The position numbers and the translations under genes were made by a program. Positions 15,285-24,001 of a stretch of 48,424 nt of DNA are shown here, one piece after another. Origin of the DNA: Bacillota bacterium (GTDB lineage Bacteria; Bacillota; Clostridia; Lachnospirales; Lachnospiraceae). How positions within the stretch are numbered: the first letter of the stretch is position 1; each line of letters begins with the position of its first letter. The stretch lies in NCBI GenBank assembly GCA_023415595.1, contig JAEZJW010000038.1, positions 1 to 48,424 of the forward strand, read 5' to 3'. Under the pieces are notes generated by a model. The model had not been told where the DNA came from, made no database searches, and saw nothing but the letters and a program-made list of their open reading frames with translations.

Positions 15285-15758
15285 ATGAAGCATAATAAAA
15301 AATGGCAATTTATCGTTATACTAATTTTGTCAGGTATATTACTCTTTGAAATGATCTTTTATTTACAAAAAAAACACATCATACCAACTTTTAGTGTCAA
15401 GTCAACTACCAAATCCGAAATAAAAGACGAATTAATAATCGCTTTATTTATGGACAATATCATTGCAGATAGTAGTAAATTTTATGATAATTATTTTTCA
15501 GATGGATTAGAATATTTCAATTATGAATTTAAAATTAATGATATTAAAAAGCAGGGAGAACCAGTAAATATTTATATTACATTTAAAACTAAACCTGTGA
15601 TTGGTGCACATTGGCCCGTTGGTGATGATGAGATAACATATAAAGTAGATGCATCTGGAAGTAAAACCTTGGAAAGCTTTACTCATATTAAATCGTATGA
15701 AATACCCCAATGGTTACAAAACACTATGATTAAACCTTACCCCGAAATTAAGAATTGA
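15285..15758 (+). CDS. Membrane-anchored protein, unknown function
   Basis: A 157-residue protein with one N-terminal hydrophobic helix (about residues 9-27: FIVILILSGILLFEMIFYL), probably an uncleaved anchor, and an extracytoplasmic domain rich in Asp, Lys and aromatic residues. No family recognised. AT-rich codon use contrasts with the neighbouring glmS and resembles that of the cassette genes, hinting at separate acquisition. AGGTG precedes ATG 15285. Confidence 0.6.
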   Translation: MKHNKKWQFIVILILSGILLFEMIFYLQKKHIIPTFSVKSTTKSEIKDELIIALFMDNIIADSSKFYDNYFSDGLEYFNYEFKINDIKKQGEPVNIYITFKTKPVIGAHWPVGDDEITYKVDASGSKTLESFTHIKSYEIPQWLQNTMIKPYPEIKN

Positions 15759-15779
15759 TATATAAATATCTATAGTAAA

Positions 15780-15810
15780 AGAGCCACCATTTTATATAAA
15801 TGGTAGCTCT
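15780..15810. terminator. Hairpin between convergent genes
   Basis: AGAGC-CACCATTT and AAATGGTA-GCTCT pair around a short AT loop between the + strand membrane protein gene and the end of glmS. No strong T-run on either side. Confidence 0.5.
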
Positions 15811-15895
15811 CATAATAATTTACTAATTTATTACTTTATTTCCTAGCTCACTACTTAATTTCGTCTCAAAACATATATTGCTTATCTGCCTTCCC

Positions 15896-17725
15896 TTACT
15901 CTACCGTTACCGACTTAGCAAGATTCCTCGGCTTATCCAGGTCGATACCCTTGCCGACTGCCACATAATAGGATAACAGCTGCAGCGGAACAACTGCCAG
16001 TGAAGTCGTAAAATGCTGGTCTGTGACAGGGATCTTAAGCAGCATATTGCAAACCTTCGCAGCATCCTCATAGCCTTCATTGACTACTGCCAGAACATTC
16101 GCACCCCTGGACTGGACCTCTACGATATTGCTGACGGTCTTCTTATATAATTCCTCCTGCGTGAGCAGCGCTGTGACCAGCGTTCCCTCTTCAATCAGGG
16201 CAATCGGGCCATGCTTTAGCTCACCTGCCGGGTAAGCCTCAGAATGGATATAGGAGATTTCCTTCAGCTTCAGTGATCCTTCGAGTGCTGTTGTATAATC
16301 AATGCCGCGGCCGATGAAGAAGCTATCCTTCACAGCAACGAACTTGGATGCGATATATTGGATCTCAGGAACATTGTTATCTAAGATCTTCTGAATCTGA
16401 TTAGGTAATTCCTGAAGCTTCATTAAGAGTGCTTCAAAGGTATCCTGCTTCAGCGTACCGCGGACCTTACCGAAATGCATCGCTAACAGGTACAGAGCGG
16501 ACAGCTGGGTGGAATATGCCTTCGTGGTTGCTACGGCGATTTCCGGACCTGCCCAGGTGTACATGACATTATCTGCTTCTCTGGCAATGGAGCTGCCGAC
16601 AACATTGATAATTCCCAGCACCTTGCAGCCCTGACGCTTCGCTTCGCGGAGAGCGGCGAGGGAATCTGCGGTTTCACCGGACTGGCTGATGATGATAGTC
16701 AGGCTATCCTCCATCAGGAGCGGATTACGGTAACGGAATTCGGATGCAAGATCTACTTCTACCGGTATCTTTGCCAGATCCTCGATAACGTATTTGCCGG
16801 TGATGCCTGTATGATAGGCAGATCCACAAGCTACGATGAATATCTTCTTCAGCTTCCGAATCTCCTCTTCGTTCATATGGAGCTCATCAATTACGATATC
16901 CTTCTCTCTTATTCTCGGACGGAGGGTATCTCTTACTGCCTTCGGCTGCTCGAAGATCTCCTTCAGCATGAAGTGCTCATAGCCACCTTTCTCTGCTGCG
17001 GTGATATCCCATTCCACCGTTGACATGACCTTCTCTACCGGTTCCAGATCCGAATTATAGAACTGAACGGACTTTCTGGTTAACCGTACGATCTCGCCAT
17101 TCTCGATATAATATACATTTCTGGTATGTTTTAAAATTGCGGGAACATCGGATGCGATATAATTACCTTCCTCCGATACACCGACAATCAGAGGACTGTC
17201 TTTCCTTACTGCATAGAATTCGTCGGGCTGGTCATTGAAAATGATTCCTAAGGCATAGGAACCCTCCATCTTCGACATAACCTTAGCAATAGCAGCCATT
17301 GCATCCCCGTCATAATAATGATCCAACAGCTGAACCACTACCTCGGTATCTGTCTCGCTTTGGAACTGATAGCCCTTATCCATCAAGCTCTTCTTAATCT
17401 TAAGGTAATTCTCTATGATCCCGTTATGTACAACTGCAATTGATTCGTTCGTGTTGAAATGAGGATGGGAGTTCATATCGGAGGGTGCTCCGTGTGTCGC
17501 CCATCTGGTATGTCCTATCCCTAAGGTCCCAGTCAGGGTCTCCCCACCCTTAGTCAGGTCACTAAGGATCTTTAATCTGCCCTTACACTTTGTAACATGT
17601 ATTTTAGACCCATCATTTACTGCCAGACCTGCCGAATCATAACCTCTGTATTCCAGCTTAGATAGTCCATCCAACAGAATGGGTGCCGCCTGTTTCCCGC
17701 CAATATAGCCAACAATTCCGCACAT
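15896..17725 (-). CDS. glmS: Glutamine--fructose-6-phosphate aminotransferase (isomerizing)
   Basis: A full-length 609-residue enzyme. It converts fructose 6-phosphate and glutamine into glucosamine 6-phosphate, the first step toward UDP-GlcNAc, peptidoglycan and other amino sugars. The N-terminus MCGIVGYIG exposes the catalytic cysteine of the glutaminase domain after Met removal; HTRWATHG and HNGIIEN are further glutaminase motifs. Two SIS sugar-isomerase domains follow (VACGSAYHTG and ISQSGETADS, then GRGIDYTTALEG), and the C-terminus LAKSVTVE is the conserved tail. GGAG precedes the start. The 176-bp upstream gap contains no recognisable glmS ribozyme. Confidence 0.96.
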   Translation of the reverse strand: MCGIVGYIGGKQAAPILLDGLSKLEYRGYDSAGLAVNDGSKIHVTKCKGRLKILSDLTKGGETLTGTLGIGHTRWATHGAPSDMNSHPHFNTNESIAVVHNGIIENYLKIKKSLMDKGYQFQSETDTEVVVQLLDHYYDGDAMAAIAKVMSKMEGSYALGIIFNDQPDEFYAVRKDSPLIVGVSEEGNYIASDVPAILKHTRNVYYIENGEIVRLTRKSVQFYNSDLEPVEKVMSTVEWDITAAEKGGYEHFMLKEIFEQPKAVRDTLRPRIREKDIVIDELHMNEEEIRKLKKIFIVACGSAYHTGITGKYVIEDLAKIPVEVDLASEFRYRNPLLMEDSLTIIISQSGETADSLAALREAKRQGCKVLGIINVVGSSIAREADNVMYTWAGPEIAVATTKAYSTQLSALYLLAMHFGKVRGTLKQDTFEALLMKLQELPNQIQKILDNNVPEIQYIASKFVAVKDSFFIGRGIDYTTALEGSLKLKEISYIHSEAYPAGELKHGPIALIEEGTLVTALLTQEELYKKTVSNIVEVQSRGANVLAVVNEGYEDAAKVCNMLLKIPVTDQHFTTSLAVVPLQLLSYYVAVGKGIDLDKPRNLAKSVTVE

Positions 17726-17901
17726 AACTATGTCTCCTTTTTTCTAATTATTCATACCCTTTATCGTATTCCCGATATCAAGGAAAATCAACTTGTCTCA
17801 TCAAACATCTTTTGCCGATATATTATCACATTCTATCTGTCTTGTCACTAAGATACCATAGGAAAATCTACTCCTTGAACAGTAGTATAATCCTTAAGCA
17901 C

Positions 17902-20079
17902 TTACTTCCGGTAAAATGCAGCCGCCTCCTGAAAGCTTCCGGTCAATGCATTCTGATTATTCATGGCCTTTACTCCATCTACCATACGCCGGACAAAGCC
18001 CTCCAGCTTCTCCATATACTCCTCCGTGGATATCTGACCGTCCGACACATAGTTAAGGCCCTTCTCCCAGCTCGCAGTCAGTTCCGCATTCAATAAGGAT
18101 TTGATCGAAGCGTTTACCACCTCATAGATCAGTTCACCCTGAAGAGTCGGGGTAATCACCTGTGTCTTCTTAACCAGGTTGAGATAGGAAATCTTAATCA
18201 GTTTATTTAATATCTCAGCCCGGGTAGCACTGGTACCGATGCCGCTTCCCTTAATCTGAGCCCTTAGCTCCTCATCCTCAATCAGCTGCCCCGCATTCTC
18301 CATGGCTAGGATTAAGGTACCGGAGGTATACCTCTTAGGAGGTACTGTCTCCCCTTCTTTAATATTCAATGTTTTAACCGGCAGCAGACTTCCTTTTTTC
18401 AGATTCATGATGACCTGCATGAAGGCCTGATCCGAATTCTCCTCCTCGGTATTGTCCTCCGCTGCTTCCTTGCCTTCCGCTCCCTCTTTCTCTTCTGTGC
18501 TGCGGTCCTTCCTCTCCGAAGTATTGCCGAGCACCTTAAGATAGCCTTCCTTCTCAAGAACCCGAAAGGTCGCAAAGAAGCTTTCCTTCTTGATCTTGGC
18601 TGTTATATTTATTTTACGGTATTCCGCTGCAGGATAGAATATGCTTAAGAAACGCTTCACGATTGTCTCATAGACCCTGGCTGCGGTGGGTGATACACTA
18701 CCCAGAGCGTTAAGCCCCTGTCCTGTTGGAATGATGGCATAGTGGTCCGTAATTTGGCTGTCATTGACATAGCGGGTTTTAGCAATATTCTTATAGGAGC
18801 CCTGCTCTAAAATCTCATCGGCGAATTCTCTGGCACTGTTAAGGCTTTGGAGTCCTTTTATGTTCTTATAGATCTCCTTGGCAACGGCTGTGGATAATAC
18901 CCTGGCATCGGTTCTGGGGTAGGTCACCAGCTTCTTCTCATACAGCTCCTGCACGATCTTCAGAGTCTCATCGGGACTGATCTTGAATATTCTTGCACAG
19001 TCATTCTGAAGCTCCGCCAGATTATATAACAGAGGCGGGTTCTTATTCTCCTTCTTCTTCTCTATTTGGGTAATCTCTGCGAGCAGCTGTTGTTCCGGGG
19101 TCATAACCCCTGCCATCTGCGCCGGTAACAAGGTTTGCCCACCTTCGGATTGCTCAGATGAGGAACTATCCTTTCCGTTTCCGCTGCCTGTTACTGCTGC
19201 CCAGGAGCCATCCTCAGAAAGAACAGGAATATTCCCAGCCAGATCTGAGATTAATTTGATAGCGGAAGGCTTCTCTGAGAAGCCATTTTCCTTATATAGC
19301 AGTGGGGACAGATAATAATCCGAACCCTCCACTGCTCTGAATTCTGCATTGAAGCTCTTATCCTCAGCGGATAGCTGTGAAATCACCCGGTAGAAGGGGG
19401 TCTTCACAAAGCTTCGGATCTCCCTCTCCCTTCTGACCACCATACCGAGAACACAGGTCATAACCCTGCCCACGGAGATAGCGGACCACTGAGCAGAGTT
19501 TAAGAATTTCTGCACCTCATTCCCATATTTTAAGGTAAGGATTCTGGAGAAATTAATTCCCATCAGATAATCCTCCTTGGCACGCAGATATGCTGCCTCC
19601 GACAGGTTATCATAGGCTGACAGGGGTTTTGCTTCCTTAATTCCTCTGAGGATTTCCTCCTCCGTCTGGGAATCGATCCAGACTCTTTTACGGGTTTTAG
19701 AGACCGGAACCTTAGCGGCACGATCCACCAGTCGGTATATGTATTCTCCTTCTCGTCCGGAGTCCGTACAGACATAGATGGTATCAACATCCTTACGATT
19801 TAAGAGCTCCTTTACGATACTGAACTGCTTCTTTACATTCGGTATGACTTCATACAGAAATTCCTTCGGCAGGAACGGAAGCGTCTCCATGGTCCATTTC
19901 TTTAAGGAAGGGTTATAGACCTCCGGATAACTCATAGTGACTAAATGTCCCACACACCAGGTTACAATTGCATTTTCTGATTCTATATAACCGTCCTGCT
20001 TCATGCCGGAAATTTTCAGTGCTTTAGCAAATTCCGTAGCAACACTCGGTTTCTCTGCGATAAATAAACTTTTTGACAT
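17902..20079 (-). CDS. topB: DNA topoisomerase III (type IA)
   Basis: A 725-residue type IA topoisomerase that passes single DNA strands to relax or decatenate DNA. The TOPRIM domain shows FIAEKPSVA (Glu9) and CTDSGREGE (about residues 104-112) with the acidic metal ligands. The catalytic tyrosine is Tyr387 in VTYPRTDARVL, the conserved YPRTD motif. Two low-complexity Ser/Glu-rich insertions (about residues 297-315 and 535-570) are unusual linkers. The C-terminus has no obvious zinc fingers, as expected for TopB. Located upstream of glmS on the same strand with a 176-bp gap. The ribosome site is weak (GTTGG). Confidence 0.94.
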   Translation of the reverse strand: MSKSLFIAEKPSVATEFAKALKISGMKQDGYIESENAIVTWCVGHLVTMSYPEVYNPSLKKWTMETLPFLPKEFLYEVIPNVKKQFSIVKELLNRKDVDTIYVCTDSGREGEYIYRLVDRAAKVPVSKTRKRVWIDSQTEEEILRGIKEAKPLSAYDNLSEAAYLRAKEDYLMGINFSRILTLKYGNEVQKFLNSAQWSAISVGRVMTCVLGMVVRREREIRSFVKTPFYRVISQLSAEDKSFNAEFRAVEGSDYYLSPLLYKENGFSEKPSAIKLISDLAGNIPVLSEDGSWAAVTGSGNGKDSSSSEQSEGGQTLLPAQMAGVMTPEQQLLAEITQIEKKKENKNPPLLYNLAELQNDCARIFKISPDETLKIVQELYEKKLVTYPRTDARVLSTAVAKEIYKNIKGLQSLNSAREFADEILEQGSYKNIAKTRYVNDSQITDHYAIIPTGQGLNALGSVSPTAARVYETIVKRFLSIFYPAAEYRKINITAKIKKESFFATFRVLEKEGYLKVLGNTSERKDRSTEEKEGAEGKEAAEDNTEEENSDQAFMQVIMNLKKGSLLPVKTLNIKEGETVPPKRYTSGTLILAMENAGQLIEDEELRAQIKGSGIGTSATRAEILNKLIKISYLNLVKKTQVITPTLQGELIYEVVNASIKSLLNAELTASWEKGLNYVSDGQISTEEYMEKLEGFVRRMVDGVKAMNNQNALTGSFQEAAAFYRK

Positions 20080-20261
20080 GTCTGACCAACTTTCTTACAA
20101 AGCTTTCTATTGCTTTTAAGCTTCTCTTATGAGGCTCCGGATGAACTCTTCTTAAGTTCATAGAATTGCAAAAATCCGGTTACTATAAGTATACCTTAAA
20201 AATTCGGATACGACAAACATTAATTCATCCGGGAATATAGAGAATATTCTCATTATTTTTA

Positions 20262-20290
20262 TTGAATATTGATATGGTATCGTTTACAAT
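20262..20290 (+). promoter_or_regulatory. Probable promoter for the degV-LUD pair
   Basis: TTGAAT (20262-20267) and TACAAT (20285-20290) with a 17-bp spacer, about 45 bp upstream of the degV start. It lies in the 257-bp gap divergent from topB. Confidence 0.55.
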
Positions 20291-20336
20291 AGATGTAGTA
20301 TTGAAAACTACTTGAAGGTGTGATTAGGAGGAAGCC

Positions 20337-21224
20337 ATGAAGGAATACCAAATTTTCAGTGACTCAGCTTGTGATTTACCGGAAAGCCTGATAAGGGAGC
20401 ATCAGATTGGGCTAATACCGTTTTACGTAAGCTTTGACCAGGAAACCTATTATAAGGAAAGCATTGATATTACGAAAGAATCCTTTTATGAGACCCTCAC
20501 TGCAAAGCATGTCTTTGCAACTACCTCCCTGCCCTCCGTACAGGATTATATTGGTGCCTTCCGTCCGGCTTTGAAGGCAGGCAATGATATCGTCTGCCTA
20601 TGTCTTACCCAGAAGTTCAGCGGTTCCTATCAATCAGCCGTGAACGCAAAGCATATCCTGGAGGAGCAGTTTCCGAATGCAGCCATCCATATCATCGACA
20701 GTATTCAGGCTACCGGCGGTCAGGGTATCCTGCTGCTTCAGATGGCTGAAATGAAACGCGCCGGCCATTCCATCACGGAGGTTGTTGACACCACGAACAG
20801 GCTGAAGGCTACCGCACGTATCATGTTTACTGTTGACACCTTAGAATACCTGGCACATGGCAGAAGAATCGGTAAGGTAATCGCTTTGGCAAAGGATATG
20901 CTGGATTTAAAGCCTCTGATTCAGCTGAAGGAGGCAGAGCTTATTCCATATTCCAACATCCGGGGACGTAAGAAGTCATTGGATAAGGTATTTGAAATGG
21001 TAGCGGAATACTTCAAGGAATATAATGAGAATCCGGCGGATTATGATTTCTGCATCGCTAATACCACCACCCCGGCCGATGCTTTAGTCCTGCAGAAGCA
21101 CATCGAGAAGTTTACCGGACGGAATATGATCTACCCCATCTTTCAGATTGGGGTTACCATCGGAACCTATACCGGGCCCGGTGCACTCGGGATCTGTTTT
21201 GTGAAGAAATATGACCGGATCTGA
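20337..21224 (+). CDS. DegV family fatty-acid-binding protein
   Basis: A 295-residue DegV (FakB-type) protein. The N-terminus YQIFSDSACDLP has the family's SDS/T-D-L motif; TTSLPSVQDY and TQKFSGSYQSA are the conserved lipid-binding loops, and YLAHGRRIGKV is the family's C-terminal domain signature. FakB proteins bind a fatty acid and present it to the kinase FakA for phosphorylation and phospholipid synthesis. No FakA-like gene is in the window. AGGAGG precedes ATG 20337. Followed after 11 nt by the LUD gene, so probably an operon. Confidence 0.92.
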   Translation: MKEYQIFSDSACDLPESLIREHQIGLIPFYVSFDQETYYKESIDITKESFYETLTAKHVFATTSLPSVQDYIGAFRPALKAGNDIVCLCLTQKFSGSYQSAVNAKHILEEQFPNAAIHIIDSIQATGGQGILLLQMAEMKRAGHSITEVVDTTNRLKATARIMFTVDTLEYLAHGRRIGKVIALAKDMLDLKPLIQLKEAELIPYSNIRGRKKSLDKVFEMVAEYFKEYNENPADYDFCIANTTTPADALVLQKHIEKFTGRNMIYPIFQIGVTIGTYTGPGALGICFVKKYDRI

Positions 21225-21235
21225 TAAGGAGGGAT

Positions 21236-21874
21236 ATGATGTCGGCTAAGACAACCTATTACGAGAATTTAGCGGATAGTCTAATCGGTAAATTCAATAA
21301 GCGAGGAATCGAGGGATACTATTGTGAGAACGCAGACGAGGCTCTGCTCATGGCAAAGCGTTTTCTGACCCCCGGCTGCTCGATCTCCTGGGGAGGCTCG
21401 GAAACCCTGGAGGAGATCGGATTAATTGATTATCTGAAGGAATCTGATTACATACTATATGACCGGCATACAGCGAAAACACCTGAGGAATCTACTATGA
21501 TGTACAGCAAGATCGTTACCGCCGACTATTTCTTCATGAGCTCCAATGCCATCACGTTGGATGGTCAGCTGGTGAATATCGACGGCAGAGGTAACCGGGT
21601 TGCCTGCCTGATTACCGGACCGAAGAATGTCATCATTATAGCCGGTATGAATAAAATAGTAACTGACGTAGATACCGGTATCGAACGCGTCCGCAATATG
21701 GCTGCTCCCCCGAACAACATCCGCTTAAATAAGAAGACCCCCTGTGCTGAGTCCGGCAAATGTGCGAACTGCCTCGTAGATGACTGCATCTGCTGCGAAA
21801 TCGTCATCACCAGAAAATCGCAGATTCCCGGCCGTATCAAGGTTATCCTGGTCGGTGAGGAGCTGGGCTACTAA
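21236..21874 (+). CDS. LUD domain (lactate-utilization-like) protein
   Basis: A 212-residue protein of the LUD/DUF162 family. MLITPG-like and SISWGGSETLEEIGLIDYLK are the family's conserved region; the Cys-rich tail KTPCAESGKCANCLVDDCIC could bind an iron-sulfur cluster or zinc. Full LutC/LutB proteins act in L-lactate oxidation, but the stand-alone clostridial forms have no established role. Two ATG codons at 21236 and 21239 follow AAGGAGGG; the second is better spaced. It closely follows degV. Confidence 0.85.
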   Translation: MMSAKTTYYENLADSLIGKFNKRGIEGYYCENADEALLMAKRFLTPGCSISWGGSETLEEIGLIDYLKESDYILYDRHTAKTPEESTMMYSKIVTADYFFMSSNAITLDGQLVNIDGRGNRVACLITGPKNVIIIAGMNKIVTDVDTGIERVRNMAAPPNNIRLNKKTPCAESGKCANCLVDDCICCEIVITRKSQIPGRIKVILVGEELGY

Positions 21875-21967
21875 AATGGCACTATCTTAAAGAACGAATG
21901 AAAATGCATAAGAACTAATAATATATAGCAAGATAATAGAAAATCGATTTAAGAAAGGATGGTTATC

Positions 21968-22141
21968 ATGTCAAAGGTTGATAATAATACTCCGATGGAT
22001 CTGAGCACCTCCGTTACGGTTACGGTTGATGTAACGAAAATAGTGAAATATGTATGCTGTGCCGGTGTATTCATCGTAGGAATTATATTTGGAACGAAGT
22101 GCTGCCACAAAATGATGGAGGAAGGGTTCTTTAAGATCTGA
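21968..22141 (+). CDS. Small single-TM protein, unknown function
   Basis: A 57-residue protein. The start at ATG 21968 has AAAGGA about 8 nt upstream; an ATG at 21959 overlaps that site. A short polar N-terminus (MSKVDNN) leads to one transmembrane helix (about residues 24-42, including VKYVCCAGVFIVGIIFGTKC) with four cysteines in or near the membrane. Follows the LUD gene after 93 nt. No family recognised; a real gene is likely from the ribosome site and helix but not certain. Confidence 0.5.
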   Translation: MSKVDNNTPMDLSTSVTVTVDVTKIVKYVCCAGVFIVGIIFGTKCCHKMMEEGFFKI

Positions 22142-22169
22142 CCAGATTAGATACAATGGCTATATTTAC

Positions 22170-22391
22170 GGTGCGCCTAAGTGGAGCCCCGGGAGTATTC
22201 CGGATATCATTTTCTGTAGTACTAAGCTGTGTTTTTTACTTGGACCTGTCTGCGGCGTGTATCGGCATCCGTGCCGTACACGCCTAAACTGTCCCTCCAT
22301 GGACAGTTTGAGACAGTAACATAAAAATCCCAGCCAAGTACTACGACGAAATGATATAGTCATTCTCCCAGGGCTCCATCTTAGGCGCACC
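22170..22391. other. 222-bp branched inverted-repeat element (structured RNA or MITE candidate)
   Basis: Terminal GGTGCGCCTAAG (22170-22181) is exactly complementary to 22380-22391. Further pairing arms lie inside: GGAGCCC/GGGCTCC, ATATCATTT (22204-22212) with 22349-22357, GTAGTACT (22216-22223) with 22337-22344, GCTG with CAGC, and CTGTCT (22246-22251) with 22311-22316. The inner region is filled by two strong hairpins, 22254-22284 (GGCGTGTA...TACACGCC around CGGCA/TGCCG) and 22286-22309 (AAACTGTCC/GGACAGTTT). This makes one long interrupted stem capped by a three-way junction. The 386-bp gap contains no supported gene. Confidence 0.6.
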
Positions 22392-22527
22392 TGTCTACAT
22401 AAGCTTAGTATATTTGACATGATTAACTGTTTCTGTCATAATTTCTAAATGAATTTCTAGCATGGCTTTTATGATGGGCAGCTTTGACTTCTTATTCATT
22501 AATTTCTTTATGTGGAATCAAATGTCG

Positions 22528-22917
22528 TTATTCACTGGCAGACGTTTCTGTTATATCTCCCTTGATTAAGGTGAAGCCCGCTTCTTTTTTGACGTGAAGC
22601 TCGTCCCTTACTATTTCACGGACGGATGCCCTTTTTAAGGATCTCATATATTCTATCAGGAATTCTATCTTCTTTTGCTCTCCCTGTAGCTCCGCCTCCA
22701 CATTCTTATCCTTTGTATTCCGTACCCAACCGGTTAGCTTTAAGCGTTTTGATAACTCATAAATCTCTAGCCGAAAACCTATCTTCTGTACTCTTCCGAT
22801 GAATGTAACTCTTTCTCTTAATGTAGGAGATGGCTGAAAAGTAGGTATTTTGATGTTCTTTACCTGGTTTATTACGTAGCCGTCTCTTATTTTCTTCAGA
22901 TAATGAAGTAAGTTCAA
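22528..22917 (-). CDS. Acylphosphatase-domain protein
   Basis: A 129-residue protein whose middle part is an acylphosphatase fold. RVTFIGRVQKIGFRLEIYEL holds the conserved arginine of the GRVQG-x-G-F-R motif (here Lys-Ile replaces Gly-Val), and GWVRNTKDKNVEAELQG holds the catalytic asparagine. The enzyme would hydrolyse acyl phosphates. I choose a TTG start at 22917 because GGAGGT lies 6 nt upstream; longer in-frame GTG starts overlap the preceding gene's end. The N-terminal extension of about 30 residues before the domain is unusual. It follows the GNAT gene by 24 nt, so it is co-transcribed. Confidence 0.78.
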   Translation of the reverse strand: MNLLHYLKKIRDGYVINQVKNIKIPTFQPSPTLRERVTFIGRVQKIGFRLEIYELSKRLKLTGWVRNTKDKNVEAELQGEQKKIEFLIEYMRSLKRASVREIVRDELHVKKEAGFTLIKGDITETSASE

Positions 22918-22940
22918 ACTAATACCTCCGTATTCAAATA

Positions 22941-23402
22941 CTAGAACTGGCACTCAATTGTCTTCATCATTTCTGTAAAGCCGTTCCGTTCGTAGAACCT
23001 GATTGCATCCTCATTCTGCGGAAATACCTGCGTGCGGATAAATTCTGTACCATGTTCCTTGCCATATTCTTTGCTGGCTTCCATCAGCTTAGCACCAACA
23101 CCTTGACTGCGAGATTTCTTTGTCACCACCAGATCTCCGATATATAAATTGCTCTGAGGTTTCAAGCAACTGATATTCTTGCTATTCTGAAGGAATAGTA
23201 ATGAGAATCCTATCATATCATTCCCTTGTTCTGCAACAAGGATATCTGTATTAACTCCATGAATTAGATTAAGTAAATATTCATCGGTCCGATTGCTCAT
23301 AATAAAATGTTCCGGCTGAAATCTAACAGCATCTTCATCCAATTCCCTATATAGGCTTCTAAGTTGCTCCAGATCCCTGTCATTTGCTTTACGGATTATC
23401 AT
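22941..23402 (-). CDS. GNAT family N-acetyltransferase
   Basis: A 153-residue acetyltransferase. The start is placed at ATG 23402 because GGAGGG precedes it at good spacing; an in-frame start at 23444 would add 14 residues. The region IGDLVVTKKSRSQGVGAKLM is motif A with the RSQGVG acetyl-CoA loop, and AIRFYERNGFTEMMKTIE is motif B. Substrate unknown. First gene of a two-gene unit with the acylphosphatase. Confidence 0.85.
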   Translation of the reverse strand: MIIRKANDRDLEQLRSLYRELDEDAVRFQPEHFIMSNRTDEYLLNLIHGVNTDILVAEQGNDMIGFSLLFLQNSKNISCLKPQSNLYIGDLVVTKKSRSQGVGAKLMEASKEYGKEHGTEFIRTQVFPQNEDAIRFYERNGFTEMMKTIECQF

Positions 23403-23507
23403 TTCTATACCCTCCATATATGTGGTAATTCTATGTGAATTCATATATAATGTAACTATATTTACTGTTGCGGTATCTAAATAAGTATCACAAGGGAGAC
23501 GAAATTA

Positions 23508-23942
23508 ATGGACTGGATCAATCTGTACGGGCTGATTATTGTTATTCTTCTGCTGCTGCCCAATATCATCTACGCACTTAAAAATAAAGATGCCGAAAAT
23601 AAATGCAAAAACAAAATTATGAATCTGATCGAGCAACTTGGCAGATACGGCTCCATGTTTTTAATGGTTTTTAATATCGGCATATATGAATATGGTCTCC
23701 GGTCCGACGGGGATTCTGCTATTTGGCTGATTGGCTCTGCCTTATTGCTATCGATATATTGGATGTTTTGGCTTGTCTATTTTAGAGCACCCGGCTTCTT
23801 CTGTGCTATGATGCTTGCCATCCACCCCAGTATCCTTATTGTTATTAATGGTTTTCTCTTAAGACAATGGCTGCTTGTGATCTCAGGTTGTGTCTTTTCT
23901 ATCGGACATATCTATGTGACTTATCAGAACTACCGCAGGTAA
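23508..23942 (+). CDS. Four-TM membrane protein, unknown function
   Basis: A 144-residue integral membrane protein with helices at about residues 5-22, 44-62, 71-93 and 97-134 (the last stretch may hold two). No charged catalytic motif or named family was recognised. AGGGAGA precedes ATG 23508. Divergent from the GNAT/acylphosphatase pair. Confidence 0.65.
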   Translation: MDWINLYGLIIVILLLLPNIIYALKNKDAENKCKNKIMNLIEQLGRYGSMFLMVFNIGIYEYGLRSDGDSAIWLIGSALLLSIYWMFWLVYFRAPGFFCAMMLAIHPSILIVINGFLLRQWLLVISGCVFSIGHIYVTYQNYRR

Positions 23943-24001
23943 TGAATTTATCCAAGCTGATCTGATTCATAATCCATAACTCCTAATCTGTTATCATTCG
24001 T

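Noticed and set aside
17726..17901. glmS ribozyme upstream of glmS
   Set aside because: The 176-bp gap lacks the conserved core and pseudoknot segments I would expect; I see only an ordinary ribosome site. A covariance scan would be decisive.
22170..22391. 6S RNA or SRP RNA
   Set aside because: 6S is one long hairpin with a single central bubble, and SRP needs its domain IV tetraloop region; the two-hairpin apex and lack of that motif fit neither.
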